Shown: positions 44,801 to 56,013, counted from the first letter of the stretch. The stretch: DNA of 64,000 nucleotides from Zoroaster sp. YZ-2022 (GCA_029582265.1 CM055823.1:22455290-22519289); one strand, 5' to 3'. The notes: generated by a model not told the origin, from the sequence alone. Numbers and translations: made by a program.

Positions 44801-45032
44801 TCAGAGCACACTCTAAATACAGTACTAAACATTGGTGTATTATTTCACATATTATATCAATAAAACTTTTGTAAGAGAACACGTTTTCATTCTTCTTTAT
44901 ATGCAGTAATGATAAAGTGAAATAAAGATTTCATTATGCATAATAAGCATGCATTGTATTGCGTTGAATTGCTTTTCACTTTGAAGGTATACTTTGACCT
45001 GACGAACTTTTGTATTTATGTTAATATTCCAG
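44801..45032. other. Intron end before LRR exon
   Basis: No feature beyond the acceptor ATGTTAATATTCCAG at the end. Confidence 0.5.
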
Positions 45033-45104
45033 AAGTATTTCAAGCAACATGATCACCAGCTTCGACGATTCCAGCTTCATGGGTCTGGTTAACTTGGAAA
45101 CTTT
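45033..45104 (+). CDS. LGR gene, LRR exon (72 nt)
   Basis: Acceptor AATATTCCAG and donor GTAAGATATT bound a 72-nt exon encoding SISSNMITSFDDSSFMGLVN followed by LETL, a 24-residue leucine-rich repeat with the same split-Leu, phase-2 boundaries as the exons at 29183 and 30169. The repeat is less canonical (no GTF block; SSF instead), but the spacing of Leu and Asn positions is kept. The intron after it (to 52544) contains the 6.6-kb element with the piggyBac gene. Confidence 0.85.
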
Positions 45105-45814
45105 GTAAGATATTTCAAATAACATTTTTTTTGGAGTCAAGCATTAATGAAGTTTGTGGTCAAAATGTAGAAGAATGCTTCATAATACCATGATCATACT
45201 GTACATGTATTCTTTCAAAATAAAATGTAACTGTAATCAAAACTCACAGCTGCACCTCAGATAAAGCCGGGGTAAAATGAGCAGAATATTTTTAGACCAA
45301 AATGTTGACCTAATTAACACATGAACAGCTCTTATAATCGCTACGTGTCAATTGCCGCATATAAGGGTTGGTTAAAACTGTCCATGCTGGGACATTTCAA
45401 AAATGCTTCTCGATGCCAAAAATATTAAGTGAAACGTATACAACATTGTTATTATCGTTTACGAGTTATCGCGCACCAAGTCTAAGTAACCGAAAAAGTC
45501 ATCTGTATATGAACATTGTTTATGTTGAATAAGAACTTGTTACTTTAATTACCGGTATAAAATGAAATACATACTTTTAGTCTAGTGGATCCAGGAGGAT
45601 CTTGGGTGTGGCCAAATCACCAACCTCCCTGATTTAGCACCTTTAGCTACAATTACCCCCCCCCCCCCCACTAAAAACATGGATGTGAAGTGTCACGCAA
45701 TATGCCTCCGTGTGTAGCATCGAGATGTGGATACAAAATAAAAAAATAAAAAATAAATAAAGATAAATAAATAAAACGCCGACCCACTCAACCCACCTAC
45801 ATGAAGCGATTTAA
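45105..45814. other. Intron; no exon seen
   Basis: A 14-base C run at 45656 and A/T-rich low-complexity sequence near 45735-45775 are the only notable items. Confidence 0.5.
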
Positions 45815-47670
45815 GAGTAAGGGACTGTAAATATCAAACATAGGTTGGCCACGGCAAAAAATAGATTTTCTTCATACTTTCATATTTGATGGACCTTTAC
45901 CCCAAACTAACAAATATGGAAACAATTTTTTTTAAACTTAGTTGCCATGGCAACAGCCAAATTACCATTTTAGGGTGGTTTCGCCATTTTTTCAATTTTT
46001 GAATAGTGAAATTTGACTATTTTCAAGGCCACGTTACCATTACACAGCTCATAACCCATATGGTAGTGCCCCGATTTCAACATCGACCACATATTGTTGA
46101 GATGAGACATTGGTCTTGTGGAAAATAAAAAAATTAGCTGAGGGAAAATACTTTATTCTTGGCAGTGTTGCCGGAGACTTTCCCATTTTTTCGAAATTCA
46201 ATGCAAGGCTAACCTGAAGTTTAATGATGTGAAAACAAAACTTAAAACCTTTGTAATCAATATTTATTGAAAAGAAAGTCAATTTTATATTAAATTAGAT
46301 TAGCTGTAATGGTCAGTTACAATAACCCACTGGAGTGTTGCCATAATTGGGGCTCAACCCGAACAAGGCGGGGGGAGAATCAATGTTTGCACCCCCGCAA
46401 TATTTTCCTGTAATTTCTTAAACATGCAGCTGACCACCACAAGACTTGCTTACTTTACCCTAACTTTAGGGTCAAATTATTATATCTTGGCATTTTTGTT
46501 GTTGCCATGACAACCACTTGGTAACAGTTAAAGTTTTAGAATTGTATTTTTTTAAATTGTATTTTTGGTCAGGATTTTGTTCATTAGTTTTTTTTTTCCA
46601 CAAAATGTTATTGATGTGTGTCATAATTATGATCAACAAATTGTGGAAAGTATCAACCTCAGCTTCAGCGGGGGGGGGGGGATAGGCCATCTTTGGAGTG
46701 TTGCCAGACATATTCGGGTTTTCTTTTTAATTCAATGCAAACCTAATATAAAGTTCAATGTGATGAAAATGAAACTTAAACATTGTAGGTAACATTTATT
46801 GAAAAGAAAGTGAACTGCATATCAGATGAGATCATCTGTAATGGTAGGTGTTGGAATAACTGGAGTTTTACAATTTACAGTGAAATATGGATAAATTGAA
46901 CTTTTCTAAAAGTGCGAAAAATACACAAAACCCTGCGCGGCGCCGGCCCAAAATCCATGCGCGGTTACACCAAGGTACTGTTTGAAACAGTACATGGGGG
47001 TTTGGGCGTAATAATCATGTGGGGTGAGCACAATCCTTTATCAAAAGTGTTAATTATAAGAATAGAAGTAGTCTGGGCCCAACCCAACAGATTTTAACCA
47101 AACATTTTTTAATTTTTTTAAATAAAAATAATGAATTACTGACAAAAGTCAGATTTTTTTTCTAAATCAATTTTTTCAGACTTTATTGTGATGCTTATCT
47201 GACTGGAACAATTACAGGTAATAGTGATCAATTATTATTTGCAAAAAAGAAGTAAGAAATTTGAAAAATGAAGTAATCAAAATTATAAAAACAAGTGTGC
47301 TAAGTAAGTGAACATAAAGAAAAAAACATGTTTAGCGTCCCTGCCCGCTTCGTTTTCGAGGCACCTTTATTTCAAAACAAAGGGCTTACTTCCTTCATTT
47401 TTTTAGAACAACATGATGCTAAACATGTTTTTTATTGCTATTTACCAAAATAAGAAAAGAAAACTAATAGGAGTAATTACAGTATTTATGATTTGTCAAT
47501 AAAAAATAATCAAAATAATCCAGGAAATAAAAGTAAACAAATGTTGAAAAAAAAAAACGGATCACGTTCAGTACGTGTCAATGAAAAATAAGTGCTTGTC
47601 AATCAAAAATAATCAAAATAATTCAGGAAATAAAAATAAACAAAATGTTCTTTCCGTGGTGGTATAGTTA

Positions 47671-49626
47671 TCAGTCCGCCATCAGGCAGTTGGTACATGA
47701 TGTTACGGTAGTTGTTTTGGTCAGTGTATGAGTCTTGCACGCGAACTGCTTGCACTCCAAACAAACTCTGGTAGTCCTCGCTCGTTCTCCTCGCGGACAG
47801 ATGTAGCATCTTCCCTGCTTGAGGGCAGCTCTCTGTTGTTGCGGGGCCTGGGCTACTACAGGTACATCAAAGCCAATGTAGCGAAGAGCCATGGTCGTCT
47901 CTCGCCGCAGTAGTTGGGGGTGTGCCACCCGCATCTCGAGCTGGGGGTGGATTAGGGCAGAGATTAGTTGGCGGATGAAGTCGTGGCGGGTTCTTGCCTC
48001 GCCATGCACATTTTGATGCAGTTCCAGAAACAACACATGCGCGTTGATGACGGCGCAGTTCAACATATGGTAAAATACCACCAAAGGCCAGCGGCTAGTG
48101 ATGCGGGAGCAATTGTAGAGACTACACATTTGGTCGACTGTGTCTACGCCGGCCTTGGTGGCATTATAATATATTATCATGTCCGGTTTCTGGGTCGTTT
48201 GGTCAATGGCTTGGTCCTGGTGCATGGTCGGCATTAGAAGAACATTCTTGTTCTTCTTGGGCACATGGGACACTAATGTTGTCATGCCACAAAACACAAA
48301 TCTTGATGATTTTACATCCCTGCCCTTGACGTTTTCTTTACGTAACTCTCGCGGAACCTCTCTCCGGTTGTTTATGACGGTGCCGACGAGGGTCATCTTC
48401 TGGCTGAGCAAATGTTCCGCCAATTCCTTACTCACGAAAAAATTGTCCGCTGTTATGTTTCGTCCAGTCCCATACAGGGGCTGAACCAAATCCTTGACGA
48501 CACGGGCACCAAGCTCTCTTTCAACGTGTCCATGTTCCTTCCCAATGTAGGGCTGCATATTATGTATGTAGTGGTTTTCACTATCGACAGACGCCCAAAA
48601 TTTCAAGCCATATTTGGCAGGTTTCGCTGGCATATACTGGCGGAATGAGCATCTTCCTCTGAACGCCACTAACTGTTCATCTATCGTCAAACAATCCCTG
48701 GGGCTAAAGTGCTGGCGAAGGGTAGCCACGAACATTTCAAATGTCTCCCTTATGGGCGCAAACTTATCGTTCAACTTTCTTTGGGCACGCGTCAGTTTAT
48801 CATCAAATCGAAGCATAACCACTATGTCCATGAAGCGTTTCCCCGACATGGTGGCCTGGCACGTTGGCCGACAAAACATGCCCGGCCTCCAGAAGGAACG
48901 TGCCCTCTCATGTCCTGACTTTGTGAGGCCGAGAAAGAACAAGAGTCCGATGACTGACCTCAGCTCCAGCATGGCAAGATTGATCCACGCCCGTCCTCTC
49001 CTTCTAAGCCCCTCTGCGTTGGTGTGATCTAATATCAGTTGCATCATGGCGGCAGGCAATAACAGCTCGAACAGCCCCAATGGTGTTGATGCCCCGCCAA
49101 GATTTTTGGTGCCCTTTGCCTGGGTTAGAATGTTGGCCGGGGCTGTTTTTGTCGCTCGGCTGGGCTGGTCATTCCATATGGTGCCATCTGGTGCTGTGAA
49201 TGGACCAGGTTGTTGGGCAGGGACGGCTGGCACAGGGGCTGGCGGAGGCGGCTGAACTGGGGCGGGCGGAGGCGGCTGAACTGGGGCGGGAGGCTGAAGA
49301 GGGGCGGGTTGACGCCCACGGCGGGCTGGACGTCCACGGGCTGCTGGCACAGGGGCTGGCGGAGGCGGCTGAACTGGGGCAGTTGCTTGGGCCGTGGCGG
49401 GCTGCTGGCCACGTCCTTTCGGTGCTATATGCGCCGGTCGCTTCTTTGGTGGAGGGGCATCCGAATCACTCTCCTCACTACTCCCTTGTAAACTCATGGG
49501 AGATTCTGCCTCTGAAATATCGGAAGCATTCTCGTCCGAAGACGCATGGCTGCTGGTATCATCGCTATCATCGTCAAACACACCTTGCAATACTTCTTCG
49601 CTGGACATCCTACTTGTTGAAGCCAT
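47671..49626 (-). CDS. piggyBac-type transposase, intact ORF
   Basis: 651 codons. An acidic Ser/Asp-rich N terminus (1-60) is followed by a Pro/Ala-rich segment with QPPPPAPV repeats (about 85-140). The transposase core follows: LGLFELLLP (about 183), RFMDIVVMLRFDD (about 264), TIDEQLVAFRGRC (Asp316), ITADNFFVSKELA (Asp394) and TKAGVDTVDQMCSLYN (Asp495). The spacing of these three Asp (78 and 101 residues) equals that of the catalytic D268/D346/D447 of the Trichoplusia ni enzyme. A cysteine-rich C-terminal domain (Cys607, 610, 622, 625, 630, His633, Cys644, 647) would bind the element ends. piggyBac enzymes cut and paste at TTAA. The frame has no defect. No introns are apparent. Confidence 0.93.
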   Translation of the reverse strand: MASTSRMSSEEVLQGVFDDDSDDTSSHASSDENASDISEAESPMSLQGSSEESDSDAPPPKKRPAHIAPKGRGQQPATAQATAPVQPPPPAPVPAARGRPARRGRQPAPLQPPAPVQPPPPAPVQPPPPAPVPAVPAQQPGPFTAPDGTIWNDQPSRATKTAPANILTQAKGTKNLGGASTPLGLFELLLPAAMMQLILDHTNAEGLRRRGRAWINLAMLELRSVIGLLFFLGLTKSGHERARSFWRPGMFCRPTCQATMSGKRFMDIVVMLRFDDKLTRAQRKLNDKFAPIRETFEMFVATLRQHFSPRDCLTIDEQLVAFRGRCSFRQYMPAKPAKYGLKFWASVDSENHYIHNMQPYIGKEHGHVERELGARVVKDLVQPLYGTGRNITADNFFVSKELAEHLLSQKMTLVGTVINNRREVPRELRKENVKGRDVKSSRFVFCGMTTLVSHVPKKNKNVLLMPTMHQDQAIDQTTQKPDMIIYYNATKAGVDTVDQMCSLYNCSRITSRWPLVVFYHMLNCAVINAHVLFLELHQNVHGEARTRHDFIRQLISALIHPQLEMRVAHPQLLRRETTMALRYIGFDVPVVAQAPQQQRAALKQGRCYICPRGERARTTRVCLECKQFACKTHTLTKTTTVTSCTNCLMAD

Positions 49627-50582
49627 TGTGACGGAATGAACTGTACTAGCAGATTTTATTATTTGAGAGACTGGTCACGGACGTTTTCGCTCTATGAAAA
49701 ACATAAGCTTTCTTACCCTGCCCCCCTGCGGTTCATAGAAAAACACCTCACTTGTGTACTGAGCCGCCCCAATAAAGTTTTATAATGTCCTTTGTTTATT
49801 TTACCACAGACAATGAGGCAACATGTTACTAACATCAGCTGTGGGCTTTCATCAGTAATACCACACAATAGGCATGCCACCCCCAATACCAATCACCAAA
49901 ATAAACACACACACAGAACCAGTACCCCTTTCACCATGCCAAAAAGCACTCAGCTATTTACATGCTTGGTTTCCAACTCTTTCTCCTATTACATGCAACA
50001 GCCGCCGGCTACAATCCCCGACTCCCAATCCCCACCCTACAATCCCCCTGCCCCAGTCAACAATAACTATCTACAGTCTGAGCTTATTTTTTAGATCAAA
50101 GGTCCCTATGAAGCGCAAAACCAAAATATCTGTGTGGTTGCACTTGGGTACTGTTTGAAACAGTACACGGGGTTTGGGCATTCATGCAACAGCCGCCGGC
50201 TAAAGTAAATACAACCCTAACCAAAGTCTGGCTCAAGCTTGATAATCTGAGCTTATTGTGTACATCAAAAGTACCGACCATATGTCCTGAAGGTTTATTT
50301 CCATTGAGCCAGTGACAGGATGATTGATTGCCTGATAAGCACTTAGTGTAGAAAACATATGGCGGAAAACATGATAGTCTGGGCTGTCTGGGTTGTGCCT
50401 CGAAAATCTGTGTGATGTTGACCACTGAGGTTAACGGGGCTCTCACTATAGTTCGAGCTATGTCTGAATAGGGAACTTACGGAGAATGAAAAAAATTGGC
50501 CCAGGCAATTAAGAGAAACCCGTTAATTACACAAAAGCGACTGTAGTAAACAGTACATGCGCTGCGCGCAGGGTTTTAAATA

Positions 50583-50812
50583 GTCTTGTGCAAGACCGTT
50601 ATTATGCGGATCCTAGTTACACGATCCCGCGCCAGTCGTAAATCACCCACCGTAGCTGGCGCTATACAATTTTCAGGATTAGGGCCGCTGGACAAAAGGT
50701 GGCGCGGCCGTTTACAGGAATAAATGGCGCCCGCAGCGGCGATTGGTTTATCAAATCACAGCGGATCGGCGCATGTACGTATAAAATCACGAGTAACGTC
50801 TTGCACCAAGAC
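50583..50812. mobile_element. 230-bp MITE with GTCTTG...CAAGAC ends
   Basis: GTCTTGTGCAAGACCG at 50583 and GTCTTGCACCAAGAC ending 50812 are inverted (one-base difference), and TA borders both. The ends are themselves self-complementary. The interior is GC-rich compared with its surroundings. No ORF. Confidence 0.65.
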
Positions 50813-52404
50813 TAGGTTTTAAAAGGAGCTCATAAGCAGTATGGTATTAAATTTTATTTTGCTGCAGATAATATCAAACAGCCAAGGAACAGGGGATACA
50901 CTGTACAGTGTTATATCTTTACAGGAACTGTTTTCAAGCACCCCCAATATTTTCATAGATTCTGATAATTAAAGCCAAATATGCACAATCAAGAAACGTT
51001 TGCCACAAACGAGAAAGGTGTGCCCATGTTCAGTAATTGTGAGCTATATGCCTAGAGTGGCCTTCGGACCTTGTAGTTTTTTCTACTTGAAACAGGTGCA
51101 TTCCCAAACAGATTGTTTAATTTTAGCAACATATGGTGCTTTCTTGTTCTGCTTCAACCCGGATGTATCAATGCTGAGGTGTTCACAAATATCTTTCAGT
51201 TTTTGAAGCTTAATTGTAGCCATTTGCTTCTTCTTTCAATCTCACACAAATTCATATCATCAACACATAGAGGATGCTTGAATAAACTACCCTGCTCGAT
51301 CAACACATTTCTAATTTTGATAAAACCTCAAGAAAATCCAACATGGCCGCCTTATATGGCGGCCATTTTGAATGCATTATGATGCATCTGAGACTGAGAT
51401 GATCACGAAACACACCATCACATTCTTTGTTATCTTGCTGAAAATAAAAATCCAAAACCAGCAAGAATACACATAAAAACGTGGTTACCAAGATCAACTG
51501 AAATAGTTGCCATAGTAACAACAAAACTTCGCCAAAACTGCTTTTGTAACAGCTAGACCCTTGGGATCTAAATAAATTCAGCAAGTTTCATCGCAATGAG
51601 ATGCAAGGTTTAAAATTGACGGGGAAAATAATATTTAATAATAATATTATTGGAGGCTCATTGTTGCCCCCCCCCCCCAATAGTGTTAAACCCCAGTTAT
51701 GGCAATACCCCCAGTGGTTTATTGGGACTCGGACCATTACAGGTGATCTAATTTGATATAAAATTCTTTACAATAAATATTACTTACAAAGTTTTAATTT
51801 CATTTTCATACCATTAAACTTTGGGTTAGCCTTGCATTGAATTTCAAAAAAATGGGAAAGTTTCCAGCAACACTGCCAAGAATAAAGTATTTTTCCCCAC
51901 CTATTTTAAATTTTCCACAAGACCAATGTCTCATCTCAACAATATGTGGTCGATGTTGAAATCGGGGCACTACCATATGGGTTATGAGCTGTCAAAAAAT
52001 GGTATATTTTCATACTTTGAAAAGTCCAAAAACACCCCTATTTGAAATTAATGGTATAACCCACACAGATACCTGGTGATTATTTGTATACATTCAATGC
52101 AGCCTCTAAGGACCCACCTGTCCATAACTTATAAAGAAAATACTTTTCTATATCCTGTGTAATGGTAACGCGGCCTTGAAAATAGGCAAATTTTGCTATT
52201 CAAAAATTGAAAAAATGGCAAAACTAGCCTACAATCTTAATTTGGCTGTTGCCATGGCAACGAATTTTTTTTAAATAATTTTTTTCCATATTTGTTAGTT
52301 TGGGGCAAAGGTCCATCAAATATAAAAGTATGAAGGAAATCCATTTTTTGGCTGTGGCCAACATTTTCAAACAATCTTTGATATTTACAGTCCCTTACTC
52401 TTAA

Positions 52405-52543
52405 GAGGCGTTCCAGTTCATGCACTTTCGTAAACTTTTCCCCATATATTTACTCCGTTGCAAAATTCAGCCCCTTCCATCATCTGATTTCTGGATCCAC
52501 CTGGACACCTGTAGTATATTAATATTGTTTGTTTATTTTCAAG
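52405..52543. other. Intron end before LRR exon
   Basis: No feature beyond the acceptor TTTATTTTCAAG at its end. Confidence 0.5.
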
Positions 52544-52615
52544 GGAGATCAGTAATATTCCACTCACTATCATACGTAGCAACGCCTTCGAAGGACTTAC
52601 CAAACTAAGGATACT
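52544..52615 (+). CDS. LGR gene, LRR exon (72 nt)
   Basis: Acceptor TTTATTTTCAAG and donor GTAAGACATT define 72 nt encoding EISNIPLTIIRSNAFEGLTK followed by LRIL. The RSNAFEGLTKL portion is a classical LRR second half. Boundaries are again phase 2 with a split Leu codon, so it joins in frame to the previous (45104) and next (52835) exons. The exon lies 143 bp beyond the large TTAA element. Confidence 0.87.
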
Positions 52616-52834
52616 GTAAGACATTGTTCTTCTCTTTTTCATAGTAGTAGTCTGCATCTTGGGTTTGAAATGTGGTGTGGTTAAAAACGGGATACCGCAA
52701 TCTATGATCGCTTCTTTCTGCATAGAATTTCAGATATAAAAAATCAACACACGACAAGGCATCTTTAATTTTCTCTGTCTTAAATTAGGGTTGAAATGAG
52801 TAAATATTCGTTTTTTACATTGATTATTTAATAG

Positions 52835-52921
52835 GATACTGATCAGAAATAAAACATCCACTGATGACCCAATTGATGTCCAAGATGGAGCTCTAAACGA
52901 CCTTGTGAACCTCAACAACCT
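52835..52921 (+). CDS. LGR gene, last LRR exon (87 nt)
   Basis: Acceptor TTGATTATTTAATAG and donor GTAAGTGTAA bound 87 nt encoding ILIRNKTSTDDPIDVQDGAL followed by NDLVNLNNL. This repeat is five residues longer than the 24-residue units, but it ends with the usual LxxLxxL pattern and phase-2 split. It is the last repeat before the hinge encoded in the terminal exon. Confidence 0.85.
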
Positions 52922-54103
52922 GTAAGTGTAATGATGAAAGTAACCGCTGGAACGCGGATAATACTATTACTAATGTATAAGAAACTACCTGTAAGTGAAT
53001 GATGAAAGTAACCGCTCCAATGCGGATAATACTACTCTATAAGAAAACAACCAATATTACTTTACCCCAATGAGAACAATGCATGCGACATGAGACTTAA
53101 GCTTGTTTGTTTTTGTTTGTTTGTTGGGGTGTTTGTTTGTTTGTTTGTTTGTTTTTAAATGTTTGTTAAGACTTTAATATATTCACACAAGATCTTGTCT
53201 GTATATAGCCCTATAGATCCAATGTGGCCCCTATGGTATTTTGTTATATCTCCAGAACGCTTTGACCAATCGCTCTCAAATTGTATGACTTCCCTATAAT
53301 TATTATTTACTTTAAGACACCCCTGCCCCCTCATACCCAAATAATGTTTGGTGTTCATGTTTGCCATATGTTTCGTTTATTTTGAACAGGTCTAATTGAA
53401 TTTCCATTTTCTGGTGGTAAATATTAAATTTCTGATACTGTTAGCTTAGGCATTGAATGTGTGTTTTGGGGTTTGTTGTCAACTTTCAAACGCTGATCTG
53501 GGGGAAAATGAGTTTTGTGACCACTTCCAATGCATTCTGGGAATCCAGCATGGCCACCATTACGTTAAAAGGGCAATATAAAATAAAATGTCTGTATCAT
53601 TTTTGTTAGGTTTTTAGAGATTTGTTTTGTTTTAATTATCTGTTGTAATCATAATGTTTATAATTGTATTCAAATTTTGGGTTACAATATTCAAAAATAA
53701 TGTTTATGGTATTACAAAAACTGGTGGTTATAGCGCCCTCTAGCGGTGATCAAGTGACGTCGAATTATTACTTGCACTTCAGACATCTGTGAAGTCAAAT
53801 GGATGAAAATTTGGGAAAATATGGGGAAATACTGTTTTCACAAAAATGGGTACATAGCGCACCTTAATGGTGACCCTAACCGAAGTTTGTTTTGACTGCA
53901 TCCGAGAGATCTTGCCGAAATTAACATCCCTACGAAGTTTCAATAAAGTGTGCTGAACATTAAAGAAGATAACATTTCTGTCAGTAGTATTTCGAGTAGG
54001 CTAATAATCATATTTTCACCACCTTTTTAACATCGTGCAAATAAACCGAATGCTACAAAAGGCTGAATGTTTTTTCTAACATTTTTGTTTTTGTTTTAAT
54101 TAG
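52922..54103. other. Last intron of the LGR gene
   Basis: Contains a short local duplication after the donor (GTAAGTG...ATGATGAAAGTAACCGCT twice, 52922-53010), a (GTTT)n tract near 53105-53158, and a GCGCCCTCTAGCGG phrase near 53733. No exon or RNA gene is seen. It ends with the acceptor TTTTTGTTTTAATTAG. Confidence 0.6.
53103..53158. repeat. (GTTT)n microsatellite
   Basis: Imperfect TTTG/GTTT units with one GGGGT interruption. Confidence 0.85.
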
Positions 54104-55238
54104 GACCGTCGATGATTACCGACTCTGCTGTGAATTTGTTTCAGCTATTCCTGGTTTTAATCGCTCTAATTGCAAAACCACCGAGTATACGTCACCATTA
54201 AGCCACTGTGGCAGTATGATGAGGAACCAAGTACTCAGAGTATTCATATGGATCATTGGTCTGAGCGCCCTCATTGGTAATGTAGCTGCTGTTATTTGGA
54301 GGTGTAGGCAATTACGCAAAGAAACACATGAGAATAAAGCGCACTCTTTCTTGGTTTTGAACTTGGCTATATCTGATCTGATCATGGGGGTTTATTTGCT
54401 GATAATCGCGAGTGCAGATATACAATTTGGGAAGAAGTACTTTAAGGGAGCGGAGAGATGGCGGTCCAGTGTAGTTTGCAAGATTGCTGGGGTGCTGTCT
54501 GTGCTGTCAAGTGAAGCATCTGTCTTCTTCGTCACCATGATCAGTATTGAGTGTTTCATAGGCATCGTATTTCCATTTAGCCCATTTAAAATCCGTGGGA
54601 AGTCATCCAAAGTGATTGTATGCATAATATGGGTAGTGTCTGCATGTCTCAGTATTATTCCAACCGTAATAAGTAGATCTGATTCAAAGATATATGGATT
54701 ATCTGATGTGTGTATAGGGCTTCCTCTAACAACACATCCGACCAATGTTGTTAGTGAAGAGATCGAAATTGATAACAATTTATATTGGGTATCCAATTCC
54801 AAAGTTACGACCATAGTTTCTCATGGAAGTAAACCATCGTGGATTTACTCTATTGTCTTGTTTCTTGGCGTGAACTTGTTGTGCTTTGTGATCGTTCTTT
54901 GCTGTTACATAGCAATGTTCGTGAGTGTACAAAAAACAGCCAAGAATGTCAGAGTGGCTGCTCATCGCAAGCGGGAAGTGAAGATGGCGATTAAAATGGC
55001 GTTCATAGTAGGTACGGACTTCGCCTGCTGGATGCCTGTCATCATCATGGGGATTCTTTCCCAGTCCAATGCGGTGCAGATCAGTCTTGAAATGTATGTC
55101 TGGATTTCCGTATTTATACTACCAATCAATTCATCAGTGAATCCATATCTATATACAATCGTCACTGCAGTTGCCAATAAGATTCAAAATGCCAAATCCA
55201 ACAATCGTCCGATAGAACTAAACATGGCACAAAGATAA
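54104..55238 (+). CDS. LGR (relaxin-receptor-like) terminal exon: hinge and 7TM
   Basis: In phase with the preceding LRR exons, this exon reads TVDDYRLCCEFVSAIPGFNR (hinge Cys pair) and SPLSHCGSMMRNQVLR, then seven membrane segments. TM1 is FIWIIGLSALIGNVAAVIW; TM2 contains FLVLNLAISDLIMG; VVCKIAGVLSVLSSE leads TM3; TM3 ends ISIECFIGIVFPF. Later come YGLSDVCIGLPL (second-loop Cys), YSIVLFLGVNLLCFVIV (TM5), FIVGTDFACWMPVIIMG (TM6) and VFILPINSSVNPYLYT (TM7). These blocks are closest to type C LGRs, the relaxin family receptors and their invertebrate relatives, which couple peptide binding at the LRR domain to G proteins. The usual Arg of the TM3 motif is Cys here. The cytoplasmic tail is short (about 25 residues). 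The full protein cannot be assembled because the 5' exons are missing. Confidence 0.93.
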
Positions 55239-55670
55239 ACACAAAGATTAAACTATTGTCTTGAAAACTAAAGACTGCCTGCCTCTGAACCATTATCTTA
55301 TGACATTTTACTTATCCTAAATTAAAGCCAAACATTTTCAAATACCTTGATTAAACGCAGATATTATTCAACCTATTTTTGGCTATTCGAATGGTACATT
55401 TTGTCGAAACATAGTTCATATGTTTTTGTTTCTTAAACAAAATATTGACATTTTGATGAATGTTATCATTGATTAATATCATTATATAAAAAAAAATAAC
55501 ACATCTTCAAATTAAAAGAGGTATTCCCTCATCGTTCAAGTTCCCTTTGTCAGTTTCGTTAAATTCGTTTATGTTTTGGGTCACATGGTATGCATTTAAT
55601 TTACAACCTCAATATGGGTTAGGTATAAACGGCTGCACATAATCCAAATAGTACACGAAGGTGAAAGTCC
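55239..55670. other. Probable 3' UTR and spacer of the LGR gene
   Basis: AT-rich, with AATTAAA-like motifs near 55320 and 55513 that could serve as weak polyadenylation signals. No other feature. Confidence 0.4.
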
Positions 55671-56013
55671 AACCTGGACTAGGTTGTACATCCTGTTGGC
55701 AAAATTGCTCCTAGGAATACTTTTAGTATTTAGACGATAATTTATAACATTCAAATATTTTATAATCTCTAATTGTAAACTAAAAAAGTTTTTAAAATGT
55801 GTCTGTTTTTGTAAAAAAGAAAATCAGATTTAGAATTTATTAGAACCTGGACTAGGTTGTACATCCTGTTGGCAAAATTGCTCCTAGGAATACTTTTAGT
55901 ATTTAGACGATAATTTATAACAATCAAATATTTTATAATCTCTAATTGTAAACTAAAAAAGTTTTTAAAATGTGTCGGTGTTTGTAAAAAAGAAATCAGA
56001 TTTAGAATTTTTG
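55671..56013. repeat. Direct duplication of ~173 bp
   Basis: AACCTGGACTAGGTTGTACA begins both copies (55671 and 55844). They match through CTCCTAGGAATACTTTTAG to AAATCAGATTTAGAATTT with few differences. The second copy runs straight into the 38-bp minisatellite. Confidence 0.92.

Larger units (their letters stand above)
45815..52400. mobile_element. 6.6-kb TTAA-bounded element with long inverted ends, carrying piggyBac gene
   Basis: GAGTAAGGGACTGTAAATAT at 45815 is mirrored at 52381-52400, with TTAA immediately outside both (45811-45814, 52401-52404). The inverted arms can be followed for roughly 0.7-0.9 kb (for example GTTGCCATGGCAACAGCC at about 45942 against GGCTGTTGCCATGGCAAC at about 52244). 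The left arm has an additional direct repeat of its inner part (46150-46320 versus 46690-46860). The interior holds an intact piggyBac transposase gene on the minus strand and a small TA MITE. Whether it is one autonomous unit or a piggyBac nested in a foldback is open. Confidence 0.7.

Noticed and set aside
47171..47218. Extra LRR exon (CAG-bounded segment with LYCDAYLTGTIT)
   Set aside because: It lies between an acceptor- and a donor-like site but is much shorter than 72 nt, lacks the LRR pattern, and lies inside the TTAA element.
47728..49639. Several + strand frames of 60-140 codons
   Set aside because: They are antisense shadows of the piggyBac transposase, which alone has conserved motifs.
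49792..50158. Pro/Asn-rich + strand frames
   Set aside because: Low-complexity composition, two overlapping frames, and no conserved motif.
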